A stretch of 64,000 bases of DNA from Caulobacter sp. 602-2 (GTDB lineage Bacteria > Pseudomonadota > Alphaproteobacteria > Caulobacterales > Caulobacteraceae), in NCBI RefSeq assembly GCF_011043625.1, contig NZ_JAAKGT010000001.1:744001-808000 (forward strand), written 5' to 3'. Of the stretch, positions 56,411 to 64,000 are shown piece by piece (the stretch's first letter is position 1; each line of letters starts with the position of its first letter). Made by a program: the position numbers and the translations under genes. Under the pieces are notes generated by a model, which had not been told where the DNA came from, searched no databases, and saw nothing but the letters and a program-made list of their open reading frames with translations.

Positions 56411-58492
56411 ATGCCCTTCCCCGCCTCCCACCCCGCTCTTGAGCGGGCCCTCGCTGCTCAGGGTTACGCCGAGCCCACCCCCGTTCAGGCCGCCGTGCTG
56501 GACGCCGAAGCCGAAGGCCGCGACCTGCTGGTCAGCGCCCAGACCGGCTCGGGCAAGACCGTCGCCTTCGGCCTGGCCGCCGCCACCACCCTGCTGGGCG
56601 AAGCCGAGACCTTCGACCGCGCCGCCCTGCCCCAGGCGCTGGTCATCGCCCCGACTCGCGAACTGGCCATGCAGGTGAACCGCGAGCTGACCTGGCTCTA
56701 CGCCCAAGCCAAGGCCGTGGTCGTCAACTGCGTCGGCGGCATGGACGCCCGTCGCGAGCAGCGCGCGCTGAACTACGGCGCCCACATCGTCGTCGGCACC
56801 CCGGGCCGCCTGCGCGATCACATCGAACGCGGCCACCTGGACCTGTCGGAACTTAAGGTCGCCGTCCTCGACGAGGCCGACGAGATGCTCGACATGGGCT
56901 TCCGCGAGGACCTCGAGTTCATCCTCGACGCCGCCTCGGCCGAACGCCGCACCCTGCTGTTCTCGGCGACCCTGGCTCGCGACATCATCGCCCTGGCCAA
57001 GAACTACCAGAACGACGCCTATCGGATCGACACGATCGACCGCAACGAGCCGCACCGCGACATCGAATATCGCGCCGTGCGCGTGGCGCCGAACGAGACC
57101 GAGCACGCGGTCGTCAACCTGCTGCGCTACTTCGAAAGCCCCGGCGCGATGGTGTTCGCCAACACCCGCGAAAGCGTCCGTTCGCTGCACGCCAAGCTGC
57201 GCGAGCGCGGCTTCGACGTCGTCGGCCTTTCGGGCGAGCTGTCGCAACGCGAACGCGCCGACGCCCTGCAGGCCCTGCGCGACGGCCACGCCCGCGTCTG
57301 CGTGGCCACCGACGTCGCCGCCCGCGGCCTCGACCTGCCCGACCTCGGCCTGGTGATCCACGCCGAACTGCCGATCAACAAGGCCACCCTGCTGCACCGT
57401 TCGGGCCGCACCGGCCGCGCCGGCAAGAAGGGCGTTTCCGCCCTCGTCGTGCCCTACACCCGTCGTCGCAAGGCCGAGCAGCTGCTGTTCGCCGCCGGCG
57501 TCGAGGGCGTCTGGGGCGGCGCGCCGAGCGCCGACGAGATCCGCGCCAAGGACACCGAGCGCCTTCTCGACGACCCGATCTTCGCCGAGACCTCCAACGA
57601 GGAAGATCTGGCCCTGGCCGAGGCCATGCTGGCCAAGCGCACGCCGACCGAGATCGCCGCGGCCCTGATCCGCACCCGCCGCGCCAAGCTGCCGGCGCCG
57701 GAAGAAATCTACGACGATCCGCGCCACGGCGCCGATCCGGGCCCGCGTTCGCGCGAACCGCGTGAGCCCCGCGACTTCGGCGACCGTCCCGAGCGCGAGC
57801 CGCGCACGAGCATGGAAGGCTCGGAGTGGTTCCGCATCAGCGTCGGCCGTCGCGGCAACGCTGATCCCAAGTGGCTGATCCCGCTGATCTGCCGCCAGGG
57901 CCACATCACCAAGAAGGACATCGGTTCGATCCGGATCTTCGACTACGACAGCAAGTTCGAGATCTCGGCCGAAGCCGCCGTGAAGTTCGGCGCGGCGGTG
58001 CAGACCACCGTGCGCGAGGACGTCCAGATCACCCCGACCACGGCGCCGGCCCCGCGCGGCCCGCGTCGCGAGTTCGACGGCGACGCCCCGCGTCCGCCGC
58101 GTGGTCCCCGTCCGCCCCGCGAGGATGGTGAAGATCGTCCGCGCCGCGAGTTCAAGCCGCGTCCGCCCCGCGACGAAGCCTCACGTCCGTACGACCCGCA
58201 AGGGTCTGACGAGCGTCCGAAGCGCGCCTTCAAGCCGCGCCACGACGGCGCCGAGGGCGGCCCGCCCAAGCGGGACTTCAAGTCGCGCGACGAGGCTCCG
58301 CGCCCGTACAAGAGCCGCGACAACGCCGACGGTCCGCGCGAATACAAGCCCCGCGCTCCGAAGGCGTTCGGCGACGCGCCGGCCAAGCCGTTCAAGGGCA
58401 AGCCCACCTTCGGCGACAAGCCGGCCTTCAAGGGCCCCAAGCCCTTCAAGGCCAAGGGCGAGTTCGGCGGCAAGCCGTTCAAGAAGAAGTAA
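56411..58492 (+). CDS. DEAD-box RNA helicase with DbpA-type domain and basic tail
   Basis: A 693-aa RNA helicase. Motifs in order: AQTGSGKT (Walker A), PTRELA, GTPGRL, DEAD, SAT, and HRSGRTGRAG. Residues about 470-545 carry a DbpA/CsdA-like RNA-binding domain (GSEWFRISVGRRGNADPKWL). The tail (after about 550) is Arg/Pro/Lys-rich repeats such as RPPRGPRPPR and KPFKAKGEFGGK. It unwinds RNA during ribosome work or cold. ATG 56411; the long leader suggests RNA control. Confidence 0.92.
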   Translation: MPFPASHPALERALAAQGYAEPTPVQAAVLDAEAEGRDLLVSAQTGSGKTVAFGLAAATTLLGEAETFDRAALPQALVIAPTRELAMQVNRELTWLYAQAKAVVVNCVGGMDARREQRALNYGAHIVVGTPGRLRDHIERGHLDLSELKVAVLDEADEMLDMGFREDLEFILDAASAERRTLLFSATLARDIIALAKNYQNDAYRIDTIDRNEPHRDIEYRAVRVAPNETEHAVVNLLRYFESPGAMVFANTRESVRSLHAKLRERGFDVVGLSGELSQRERADALQALRDGHARVCVATDVAARGLDLPDLGLVIHAELPINKATLLHRSGRTGRAGKKGVSALVVPYTRRRKAEQLLFAAGVEGVWGGAPSADEIRAKDTERLLDDPIFAETSNEEDLALAEAMLAKRTPTEIAAALIRTRRAKLPAPEEIYDDPRHGADPGPRSREPREPRDFGDRPEREPRTSMEGSEWFRISVGRRGNADPKWLIPLICRQGHITKKDIGSIRIFDYDSKFEISAEAAVKFGAAVQTTVREDVQITPTTAPAPRGPRREFDGDAPRPPRGPRPPREDGEDRPRREFKPRPPRDEASRPYDPQGSDERPKRAFKPRHDGAEGGPPKRDFKSRDEAPRPYKSRDNADGPREYKPRAPKAFGDAPAKPFKGKPTFGDKPAFKGPKPFKAKGEFGGKPFKKK

Positions 58493-58497
58493 AAGCG

Positions 58498-58525
58498 TGG
58501 GCCGCCTCTCCTTCGAGAGGCGGCC
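58498..58525. terminator. Stem-loop after the helicase gene, weak terminator
   Basis: GGGCCGCCTCTC, a TTC-type loop, GAGAGGCGGCCC: a strong 12-bp stem six bases after the stop. The T-run after it is broken (AACGTCTTT), so efficiency is uncertain. The convergent gene may share it. Confidence 0.6.
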
Positions 58526-58584
58526 CAACGTCTTTATGGGGGCGAGCGCTGAGACGCGGAAGTTTCAGCGCAGGCGGAGGGCCT

Positions 58585-59763
58585 CTAGACCGCTTGCCCC
58601 GCGCACCAGCCCGACGCCCAGGCCCACTGGAAATTGTAGCCGCCCAGCCAGCCGGTGACGTCGACGACCTCGCCGATGAAATAGAGGCCCGGCGCGGCCT
58701 TGGCCTCCATCGAGCGTGAATCCAGGCCGTCGGTGTCGACGCCGCCCAGCGTCACCTCGGCCGTGCGATAGCCTTCCGAGCCCACGGGCTTGAAGGTCCA
58801 GCTGTTCACCACGCCGGCGACCCGGGCCAGCACCTTGTCGGAGCAGTCGGCGATGTTGCCGCCGATCCCCTCGTCCTCGACGATCTTCTGGGCCAGACGC
58901 TTGGGCACGATCTCGCCGAGCACGGTGTGCAGCGCCCGACGCCCGTTGGCCGAACGCTCGGCCTTCAGGGTGGCGAAGACGTCGACGCCCGGCGCCATGT
59001 CGACGGTGATCTCGCCGCCCTCGCGCCAGTAGGACGAGATCTGCAGGATCGAGGGCCCCGAAAGCCCCCGATGCGTGAACAGCATGCCTTCCCGGAACCT
59101 GGTCTTGCCGCTGGCGACCACGGCGTCGACCGAGACGCCCGACAACGGCGACAGGCGCTCCAGCGTGCGGGCCTCGAAGGTCAGCGGCACCAGGGCCGGG
59201 CGCGGCTCGATGATGGCCAGGCCAAACTGGCGGGCGATGTCGTAGCCGACGCCCGTCGCGCCCATCTTCGGGATCGACTTGCCGCCGGTCGCCACCACGA
59301 GCGAGGCGCAGGCGACGCGGCCGCTGGACAGTTCGACGACGAAGCCTTCGCCCTGCCGGTCGACGCCCTGGATCGCGGTCTCCAGGCGCAGCACGACGCC
59401 GGCCTCATCCATTTCCGACAGCAGCATGGCGATGATCTCCTTGGAGGAGCCGTCGCAGAACAGCTGGCCCAGTGTCTTCTCGTGGAAGGCGATGCCGTGC
59501 TTCCTGACCAGTTCGATGAAGTTGGCCGGGCGATAGCGGCGCAGGGCCGAGACGCAGAACTTCGGGTTGGCCGACAGGAAGTTGGCCGGCGCGGCGCCGA
59601 CATTGGTGAAGTTGCAGCGACCGCCGCCGCTGATGCGGATCTTCTCGCCGGCCGCCTTGGCGTGATCGACGATCAGCACCCTGCGCCCGCGCTTGCCGGC
59701 CTCGATGGCGCACATCATGCCGGCCGCGCCCGCTCCGAGCACCACGACGTCGAACTGTTCCAA
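58585..59763 (-). CDS. BaiN/YhiN-family FAD oxidoreductase
   Basis: A 392-aa flavoprotein of the HI0933/YhiN (BaiN) family. FAD motif VVVLGAGAAGMMCAIEAGKRG, the family signature KIRISGGGRCNFTN, and the C-terminal GLYFIGEVVDVTGWLGGYNFQWAWASG. The biological substrate is uncertain. ATG 59763 is clear. It is convergent with the helicase gene. Confidence 0.9.
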   Translation of the reverse strand: MEQFDVVVLGAGAAGMMCAIEAGKRGRRVLIVDHAKAAGEKIRISGGGRCNFTNVGAAPANFLSANPKFCVSALRRYRPANFIELVRKHGIAFHEKTLGQLFCDGSSKEIIAMLLSEMDEAGVVLRLETAIQGVDRQGEGFVVELSSGRVACASLVVATGGKSIPKMGATGVGYDIARQFGLAIIEPRPALVPLTFEARTLERLSPLSGVSVDAVVASGKTRFREGMLFTHRGLSGPSILQISSYWREGGEITVDMAPGVDVFATLKAERSANGRRALHTVLGEIVPKRLAQKIVEDEGIGGNIADCSDKVLARVAGVVNSWTFKPVGSEGYRTAEVTLGGVDTDGLDSRSMEAKAAPGLYFIGEVVDVTGWLGGYNFQWAWASGWCAGQAV

Positions 59764-59866
59764 GACCCGGCCCTTTCGATTGAGCGCGCCAAGGACGGGT
59801 GCGCGGGGGAAAAGTCAATGCGAACCGAACGTTGACGCCTCAATCCGCCGGAGCGATCCTTGATCC

Positions 59867-60115
59867 ATGGCCGACGGCGCTGACATCCACCTTGATCCCG
59901 AACGCGCCGAGCGCCTGCGCGCCGCCGCGGAGGCGGCCGGCGTGACCCCCGAGGCCTTCGCCCTCCACGCCATCGACCAGGCGATCGACGACGATTGGGC
60001 GACCTCCATCGAAGCACTGGAGGATTACGAGCGCACCGGCGTCTCGTACTCCGTCGATGAGGTGATGGCCGAACTTCGTGCGAACGTGAAGGCCAAGCAG
60101 GCCGGGCGGAAATGA
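59867..60115 (+). CDS. Antitoxin, ParD-like
   Basis: An 82-aa acidic protein with an N-terminal ribbon-helix-helix-like part (LDPERAERLRAAAEAAGVTPEAFA) and a C-terminal tail (VSYSVDEVMAELRANVKAKQ) that should wrap the toxin. It overlaps the toxin gene by 4 bases (ATGA). As in ParD systems it would bind its own promoter. Confidence 0.82.
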   Translation: MADGADIHLDPERAERLRAAAEAAGVTPEAFALHAIDQAIDDDWATSIEALEDYERTGVSYSVDEVMAELRANVKAKQAGRK

Positions 60116-60393
60116 CACGGACGGTCCGGCTGGCCAATCGGGCGCGTCGAGACCTTCTCAGACTTGACGATTTTCTGGCGGCGAAAAGTCCCGGCGCGGC
60201 TGAGCGGGCCATGGACGCCTTGCACGTTACGCTCCTCTCTCTTGGGGACCATGCGGAACGCGGCCGCATCGGACCGCATCCAGACTTTCGACAAATCAAC
60301 GTGCGCTTCGGAGATTCCGGCTACGTGATTGAATATCGCATCACCGCGTCTGCCGTGATCGTCACCCACATCAAGCACGCCCGCGAGCGCTGA
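60112..60393 (+). CDS. RelE/ParE-family toxin
   Basis: A 93-aa basic protein: ARRDLLRLDDFLAAKSPGAAERAMDAL, then RQINVRFGDSGYVIEYRI and IVTHIKHARE, the RelE/ParE fold. ParE poisons gyrase and RelE cuts mRNA; which one applies cannot be told. It starts in the stop of the antitoxin gene. Confidence 0.85.
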   Translation: MTRTVRLANRARRDLLRLDDFLAAKSPGAAERAMDALHVTLLSLGDHAERGRIGPHPDFRQINVRFGDSGYVIEYRITASAVIVTHIKHARER

Positions 60394-60396
60394 GCC

Positions 60397-62217
60397 CTAC
60401 CCCGCCATCCGATAGCCCCGCGCCTCACTCGCGGTCGACACCCGGAAGCGGCTCGTCATTTCCGCCAGGCCGACGATCTCGCTCTTGAGGGCGTGGGCGA
60501 CGGCGTTGGCTTCCTCGACCATGGCCGCGTTCTGCTGCACGCCCTGGTCCATCTGGTTGACGGCGGCGTTGACCTCGTTGAGGCCCGTGGCCTGTTCGCC
60601 GGCCGAGGCGGCCAGCTCGCGCACCAGGGCGTCGATCTCGCCCACCTTGAAGACGATGCCCTCCAGCGCCTCGCCGGTCTGGCCGACCAGCTTGACGCCC
60701 TCGTCGACCTGGCGGGCCGAGGTCGAGATCAGGGTCTTGATCTCCTTGGCGGCGTCGGCCGAGCGTTGGGCCAGGGCGCGGACCTCCTGGGCGACGACCG
60801 CGAAACCACGTCCAGCCTCGCCCGCCCGCGCGGCCTCGACACCGGCGTTCAGGGCCAGCAGGTTGGTCTGGAAGGCGATCTCGTCGATGACGCCGATGAT
60901 CTGGCCGATCTGGCGCGAGGAGCTTTCGATGCCGGTCATGGCCTCGACCGCGCCGCGCACCACCTGGCCCGAGCGCTCGGCGTCGCCGCGGGCCGAGCCG
61001 ACCACGCGGGCCGCTTCGCCGGCCCCCTGCGAGGCGCGGCGGACGGTGGCGGTGATCTCGTCCAGGGCCGCAGCGGTCTCTTCCAGGCCAGCGGCCTGCT
61101 GCTCGCTGCGGCGGGCGGTCTGGTCGGCGGCCGCGGCGATCTCGTCGGAGCCCCGGCCGATGCCGTCGACGGCCGCCAGGATCTGGCCCATGGCCTCGTC
61201 GAGATCGCCCATGGCGGCGTTGAAGTCGTCGCGCAGCTGGCGATAGCCGTCCGGGAAAGCCTCGGTGACCCGCACCGTCAGGTCGCCGCGCGACAGGCGC
61301 GACAGGCCCTGGGCGATGGCCTGCATGACGAAGGCCTGCTCGCGCGCGGCGACCTCGCGGGCGGCTTCGCTGCGGCCGCGCTCCTCGTCGCCGGCGGCCC
61401 GGGAACGGGCCTGCTCGGCCTGGGCGTCGCGCAGGGCCACGGCGTTGTCCTTGAACACCTGGACGGCCCTGGCCATCAGGCCCACCTCGTCGCGGCGACC
61501 GGCGCCGGCCACCGCGGCCTCGAGCCTTCCCTCCGCCAGGTCGCTCATGGCCCGCGACAGCCCCGCCACCGGCCGCGAGATCTTCACCGCGCCGATCCAC
61601 AGCGCGAAGGCCACGCCCCCCAGGGCCGCAGCGACGCCGAACAGCAGGGTCAGCAGCACGCCGCGCTCGGCCTTGGTCCGGGCGGCCGTGACCATGGCGT
61701 CGGTTTCCTCGTGATAGCCGTCGCCCCAGGCCTTCACGTCCTTGGCCAGGCCGTCGATGGCCGGATCCATGACGGCCAGATGCGACATGGCACCGGTGTC
61801 ATCATTGGCCAAACCTTTGTCGGCCGCGCCGCGCGCCTCGGCGTAGAGGGCGTCGATACGCGCCCGGAAGCCCTCGGCCTTCTCGGTGATCGCGGGGTCG
61901 AAGCCCGTCATCTTGTCGAGGCTGTCCTTGCCCTCGGCATAGACCTTGTCGAGCTCCTTGGAGGCCGCCGCGGCCTGCGCCGAGGCGCCGTCGTAGGTCA
62001 CCGTGCGGTGGGCGGCATGGCCCATCATGGCCAGGCGACGGCTGAAGCGGGCCGACTGCACCTCGGCGGGGGCGCGGTGCTCGACCAGGCGGCTGGTGGC
62101 CGCATCCAGGCTCTTCTGCTGCCAGACGCCCAGGCCGGTGCAGCCGAGCACCGCCGCGCCCAGCACGACGGCCGGCAAGGCGACCTTCGACGCGATCTTG
62201 AGATCGTCGAGCTTCAT
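60397..62217 (-). CDS. Methyl-accepting chemotaxis protein
   Basis: A 606-aa chemoreceptor: TM1 near residues 12-35, a periplasmic four-helix sensor, TM2 near 190-212, HAMP (about 213-265), then the signalling domain with the hairpin tip [35 protein letters not shown]. No CheR-binding NWETF pentapeptide at the end (GYRMAG). Ligand unknown. ATG 62217. It is convergent with the toxin gene. Confidence 0.93.
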   Translation of the reverse strand: MKLDDLKIASKVALPAVVLGAAVLGCTGLGVWQQKSLDAATSRLVEHRAPAEVQSARFSRRLAMMGHAAHRTVTYDGASAQAAAASKELDKVYAEGKDSLDKMTGFDPAITEKAEGFRARIDALYAEARGAADKGLANDDTGAMSHLAVMDPAIDGLAKDVKAWGDGYHEETDAMVTAARTKAERGVLLTLLFGVAAALGGVAFALWIGAVKISRPVAGLSRAMSDLAEGRLEAAVAGAGRRDEVGLMARAVQVFKDNAVALRDAQAEQARSRAAGDEERGRSEAAREVAAREQAFVMQAIAQGLSRLSRGDLTVRVTEAFPDGYRQLRDDFNAAMGDLDEAMGQILAAVDGIGRGSDEIAAAADQTARRSEQQAAGLEETAAALDEITATVRRASQGAGEAARVVGSARGDAERSGQVVRGAVEAMTGIESSSRQIGQIIGVIDEIAFQTNLLALNAGVEAARAGEAGRGFAVVAQEVRALAQRSADAAKEIKTLISTSARQVDEGVKLVGQTGEALEGIVFKVGEIDALVRELAASAGEQATGLNEVNAAVNQMDQGVQQNAAMVEEANAVAHALKSEIVGLAEMTSRFRVSTASEARGYRMAG

Positions 62218-62292
62218 GTGCGTTTCCCCCCGGATGTTTGTCTGGTCCGCCCCGGATTCGCGGTAGTCGAACGCAGTTTTTCGGCTGCGACG

Positions 62293-62307
62293 TAAAAACC
62301 CGGTTAA
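62293..62307. promoter_or_regulatory. Possible CtrA-type half site (TAAA-N7-TTAA)
   Basis: TAAAAACCCGGTTAA matches the TTAA-N7-TTAA CtrA box with one mismatch in the first half. It lies between the chemoreceptor start (62217) and the Hsp70-like gene (62372). Confidence 0.25.
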
Positions 62308-62312
62308 GTCGC

Positions 62313-62337
62313 TTGACCCCCGCGCTCACGGCTGTAG
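62313..62337 (+). promoter_or_regulatory. Possible housekeeping promoter of the Hsp70-like gene
   Basis: TTGACC, an 11-base spacer, then GCTGTAGG, near the Caulobacter sigma-73 pattern TTGAC-N10-14-GCTANAWC. It lies 35 bases before ATG 62372. By eye only. Confidence 0.3.
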
Positions 62338-62371
62338 GACGCACGGCCCCTCCCCGGCCCGAGCTTTTCCC

Positions 62372-63694
62372 ATGACGTCCGCCGTCCAGCCGACGATCGG
62401 CATCGATTTTGGCACCACCAACACCGTCGTCGCGATCGCCGACGGAACCGGTCCCGCGCGCCTGGTGCGCTTTCCCGTCGGCGAGAAGGACGTCTTCGCG
62501 TTCCGATCGGCCCTGAGCTTCCATTCGCTGGCCGGACCGGACGGCGCTCCCAGCGAGCGCATCATCGAGGCCGGTCCCTGGGCCATCGAGGCCTATGTCG
62601 AGGATCCGCTGGAGACGCGCTTCGTCCAGTCGTTCAAGACCTTCGCGGCCAGCGCGGCCTTCACCGAGACCCGCATCCTCGACAAGCGCTACCTGTTCGA
62701 GGACCTCTTGGCCGCCTTCTTGTTCAAGCTGCGCGACCATGCCGGCGGCCAGATGAGCGACCTGCCGCCGCGGGTGATCGTCGGCCGGCCCGTGACCTTC
62801 GCCGGCGGCAATCCCGACGAGGCCCTGGCCCTGCGCCGCTATGAGGCCGCGTTCGAGCGGCTCGGCTTCTCCGACATCCGCTACGCCCACGAACCGGTCG
62901 GCGCGGCGTTCTTCTTCGCCCGCCAGCTGAAGGACGACGCCACGGTGCTGGTGGCCGACTTCGGCGGCGGCACCAGCGACTTCTCGATCGTGCGGTTCGA
63001 GCGCCACGGGGGCCAGTTGCGCTCGGTGCCCCTGGCCCGTTCCGGCGTCGGCGTGGCCGGCGACGCCTTCGACTACCGGATCATCGACAACGTCGTCTCG
63101 CCGGAGCTGGGCAAGGGCAGCCTGTACAAGGCCATGTCCAGCCGCCTGCCGATCCCGCAGCGCTACTACACCGCCTTCGCCCGCTGGGACCAGCTGGCCC
63201 TGCTGCGGGCGTCCAAGGACATGCGCGACATCCGCGCCCTGGAGCGCACCGCGGTCGAGCCGGAGAAGATCGCCCGGCTGATCGAGGTGCTCGACGACAA
63301 CCACGGCTACGCCCTCTACCGCTCGGTCTCAGGCCTTAAGGAGGCGCTGTCGAGCCAGGAGAGCGCGCGGTTCTCGTTCAAGGCCGGCTCGGTGGAGATC
63401 GAGCGCGAGGTGGCCCGCGAGGAGTTCGAGGGCTGGATCGCCCCGGAACTGAAGGCCATCGAGACGGCCGTGGACCAGGCCCTGGAGCGTTCGGGCCTGG
63501 CCGCGCAGGGCGTCGACCGCGTGTTCCTGACCGGCGGCTCGTCGTTCGTGCCGGCCGTGCGGGACATCTTCCTGCGCCGCTTCGGGGCCGAACGGATCGA
63601 GAGCGGCGGCGAGTTCGAGTCGATCGCCTCGGGCCTGGCCCTGATCGGGCATGAGACGGATCTCGACCTGTGGAGCGAACGCGCGCCGGGGTGA
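62372..63694 (+). CDS. Hsp70-like ATPase (YegD type)
   Basis: A 440-aa actin-fold ATPase of the Hsp70 superfamily. Phosphate loops: IGIDFGTTNTVVAIADG, VLVADFGGGTSDFSIVRF and the adenosine motif VFLTGGSSFVPAVRDIF. The C-terminal substrate-binding domain of DnaK is absent, as in YegD-type proteins. Role unknown, probably chaperone-like. Confidence 0.88.
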   Translation: MTSAVQPTIGIDFGTTNTVVAIADGTGPARLVRFPVGEKDVFAFRSALSFHSLAGPDGAPSERIIEAGPWAIEAYVEDPLETRFVQSFKTFAASAAFTETRILDKRYLFEDLLAAFLFKLRDHAGGQMSDLPPRVIVGRPVTFAGGNPDEALALRRYEAAFERLGFSDIRYAHEPVGAAFFFARQLKDDATVLVADFGGGTSDFSIVRFERHGGQLRSVPLARSGVGVAGDAFDYRIIDNVVSPELGKGSLYKAMSSRLPIPQRYYTAFARWDQLALLRASKDMRDIRALERTAVEPEKIARLIEVLDDNHGYALYRSVSGLKEALSSQESARFSFKAGSVEIEREVAREEFEGWIAPELKAIETAVDQALERSGLAAQGVDRVFLTGGSSFVPAVRDIFLRRFGAERIESGGEFESIASGLALIGHETDLDLWSERAPG

Positions 63695-63714
63695 GGCCCT
63701 CCGGCCCTTCGTCC

Positions 63715-63852
63715 AAGATGCTCCCCCTGAAGGGGGAACTGTCGCGGAGCGACTGAGGGGGAAGGGACTTCCCACGTCGGGGCCCGACTCAGGCTCATCA
63801 GGAACTTCCCCCTCCGGCCCTCCGGGCTGCCTCCCCCAGAGGGGGAGGATCT
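63715..63852. repeat. Intergenic repeat (CTCCCCC..GGGGGAG type)
   Basis: Ends ATGCTCCCCCTGAAGGGGGA and CTCCCCCAGAGGGGGAGGAT are inverse partners, with GCCTCCGGCC and CCGGAGGGCC-like blocks between. Same family as 6463, 16180 and 48274. Confidence 0.75.
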
Positions 63853-63865
63853 GTTGGCGTGTGGC

Positions 63866-64000
63866 TCAGCGTTGCGCCTGCACCGTCTTCACGGGCGGCG
63901 CGGTTTCCCAGCCGCCGCCGAGGGCGAGGAACAGGCCGACCTGGTCGGCGGCGACGGCGGCGTCCGAGGCGGCCAGGGAGGCTTCCGCGCCGGCCAGGGT
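63866..64000 (-). CDS. C-terminus of a NodT-type outer membrane factor (partial)
   Basis: The last 44 codons, running off the right edge. The peptide reads TLAGAEASLAASDAAVAADQ, VGLFLALGGGWE, then TAPPVKTVQAQR. The DQVGLFLALGGGW piece is characteristic of NodT/OprM-type efflux outer membrane factors. The partner pump genes must lie outside the window. Confidence 0.75.
   Translation of the reverse strand, partial: TLAGAEASLAASDAAVAADQVGLFLALGGGWETAPPVKTVQAQR

Overview
The window is GC-rich, densely coded alphaproteobacterial chromosome. Caulobacter or a close relative is the best guess. The reasons are: a GTTC-N7-GTTC SOS-type box, an ispE gene behind a TPR lipoprotein, a stand-alone pstS with a Pho box, many Caulobacter-type proteins with Ala/Pro-rich segments, and short palindromic repeats in many intergenic gaps. 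I see no rRNA, tRNA, CRISPR array, transposase or phage gene.

About 0-24 kb is mostly housekeeping. It holds a DUF486 membrane protein, glnK-amtB, a cyclophilin-type isomerase, a TPR lipoprotein with ispE, ETF-ubiquinone oxidoreductase, a family-4-like uracil-DNA glycosylase, a lytic transglycosylase, a ClC channel and a small glycosyltransferase. A radical-SAM gene follows with an SOS-type box, then GFA and VOC proteins, two methyltransferases (one RumA/RlmD-like), a glycine-zipper surface protein, a LysR/oxidoreductase divergent pair, and an isochorismatase-type amidase with a membrane protein, next to a CAP-domain protein.

About 24-54 kb is a catabolic island whose substrate I cannot name. 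It encodes two MFS carriers, a class III CoA-transferase, two FAD monooxygenases, an FAD-linked (PCMH-type) oxidase, a VOC protein, an SDR and an alpha/beta hydrolase fused to an MDR oxidoreductase. It also has an arylmalonate decarboxylase/maleate isomerase-family protein, a PuuE-like deacetylase-fold hydrolase, an isocitrate-lyase-type lyase, a GST, two aldehyde dehydrogenases, a dienelactone-hydrolase-like protein, two beta-lactamase-fold esterases and an IclR regulator. Two features stand out. First, three separate SAM-methyltransferase genes are each followed by a small protein (102-123 aa) of one unrecognised helical family. Second, a 17-bp palindrome, consensus TATCCGC-N3-GCGGATA, or its half, recurs 71-92 bases upstream of the start codons of most transcription units in the island. 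This marks a probable regulon, most simply run by the local IclR protein.

About 54-64 kb returns to core genes. It has a convergent 50-aa protein, an ArsC-family protein, pstS behind a three-repeat Pho box, a DEAD-box helicase with a long leader, a BaiN/YhiN-like flavoprotein and a ParD/ParE-type toxin-antitoxin pair. It ends with a chemoreceptor, an Hsp70-like ATPase and the C-terminus of a NodT-type outer membrane factor.

All calls come from reading the sequence and translations; no database search was run. Percent identities and phylogeny are therefore not given.
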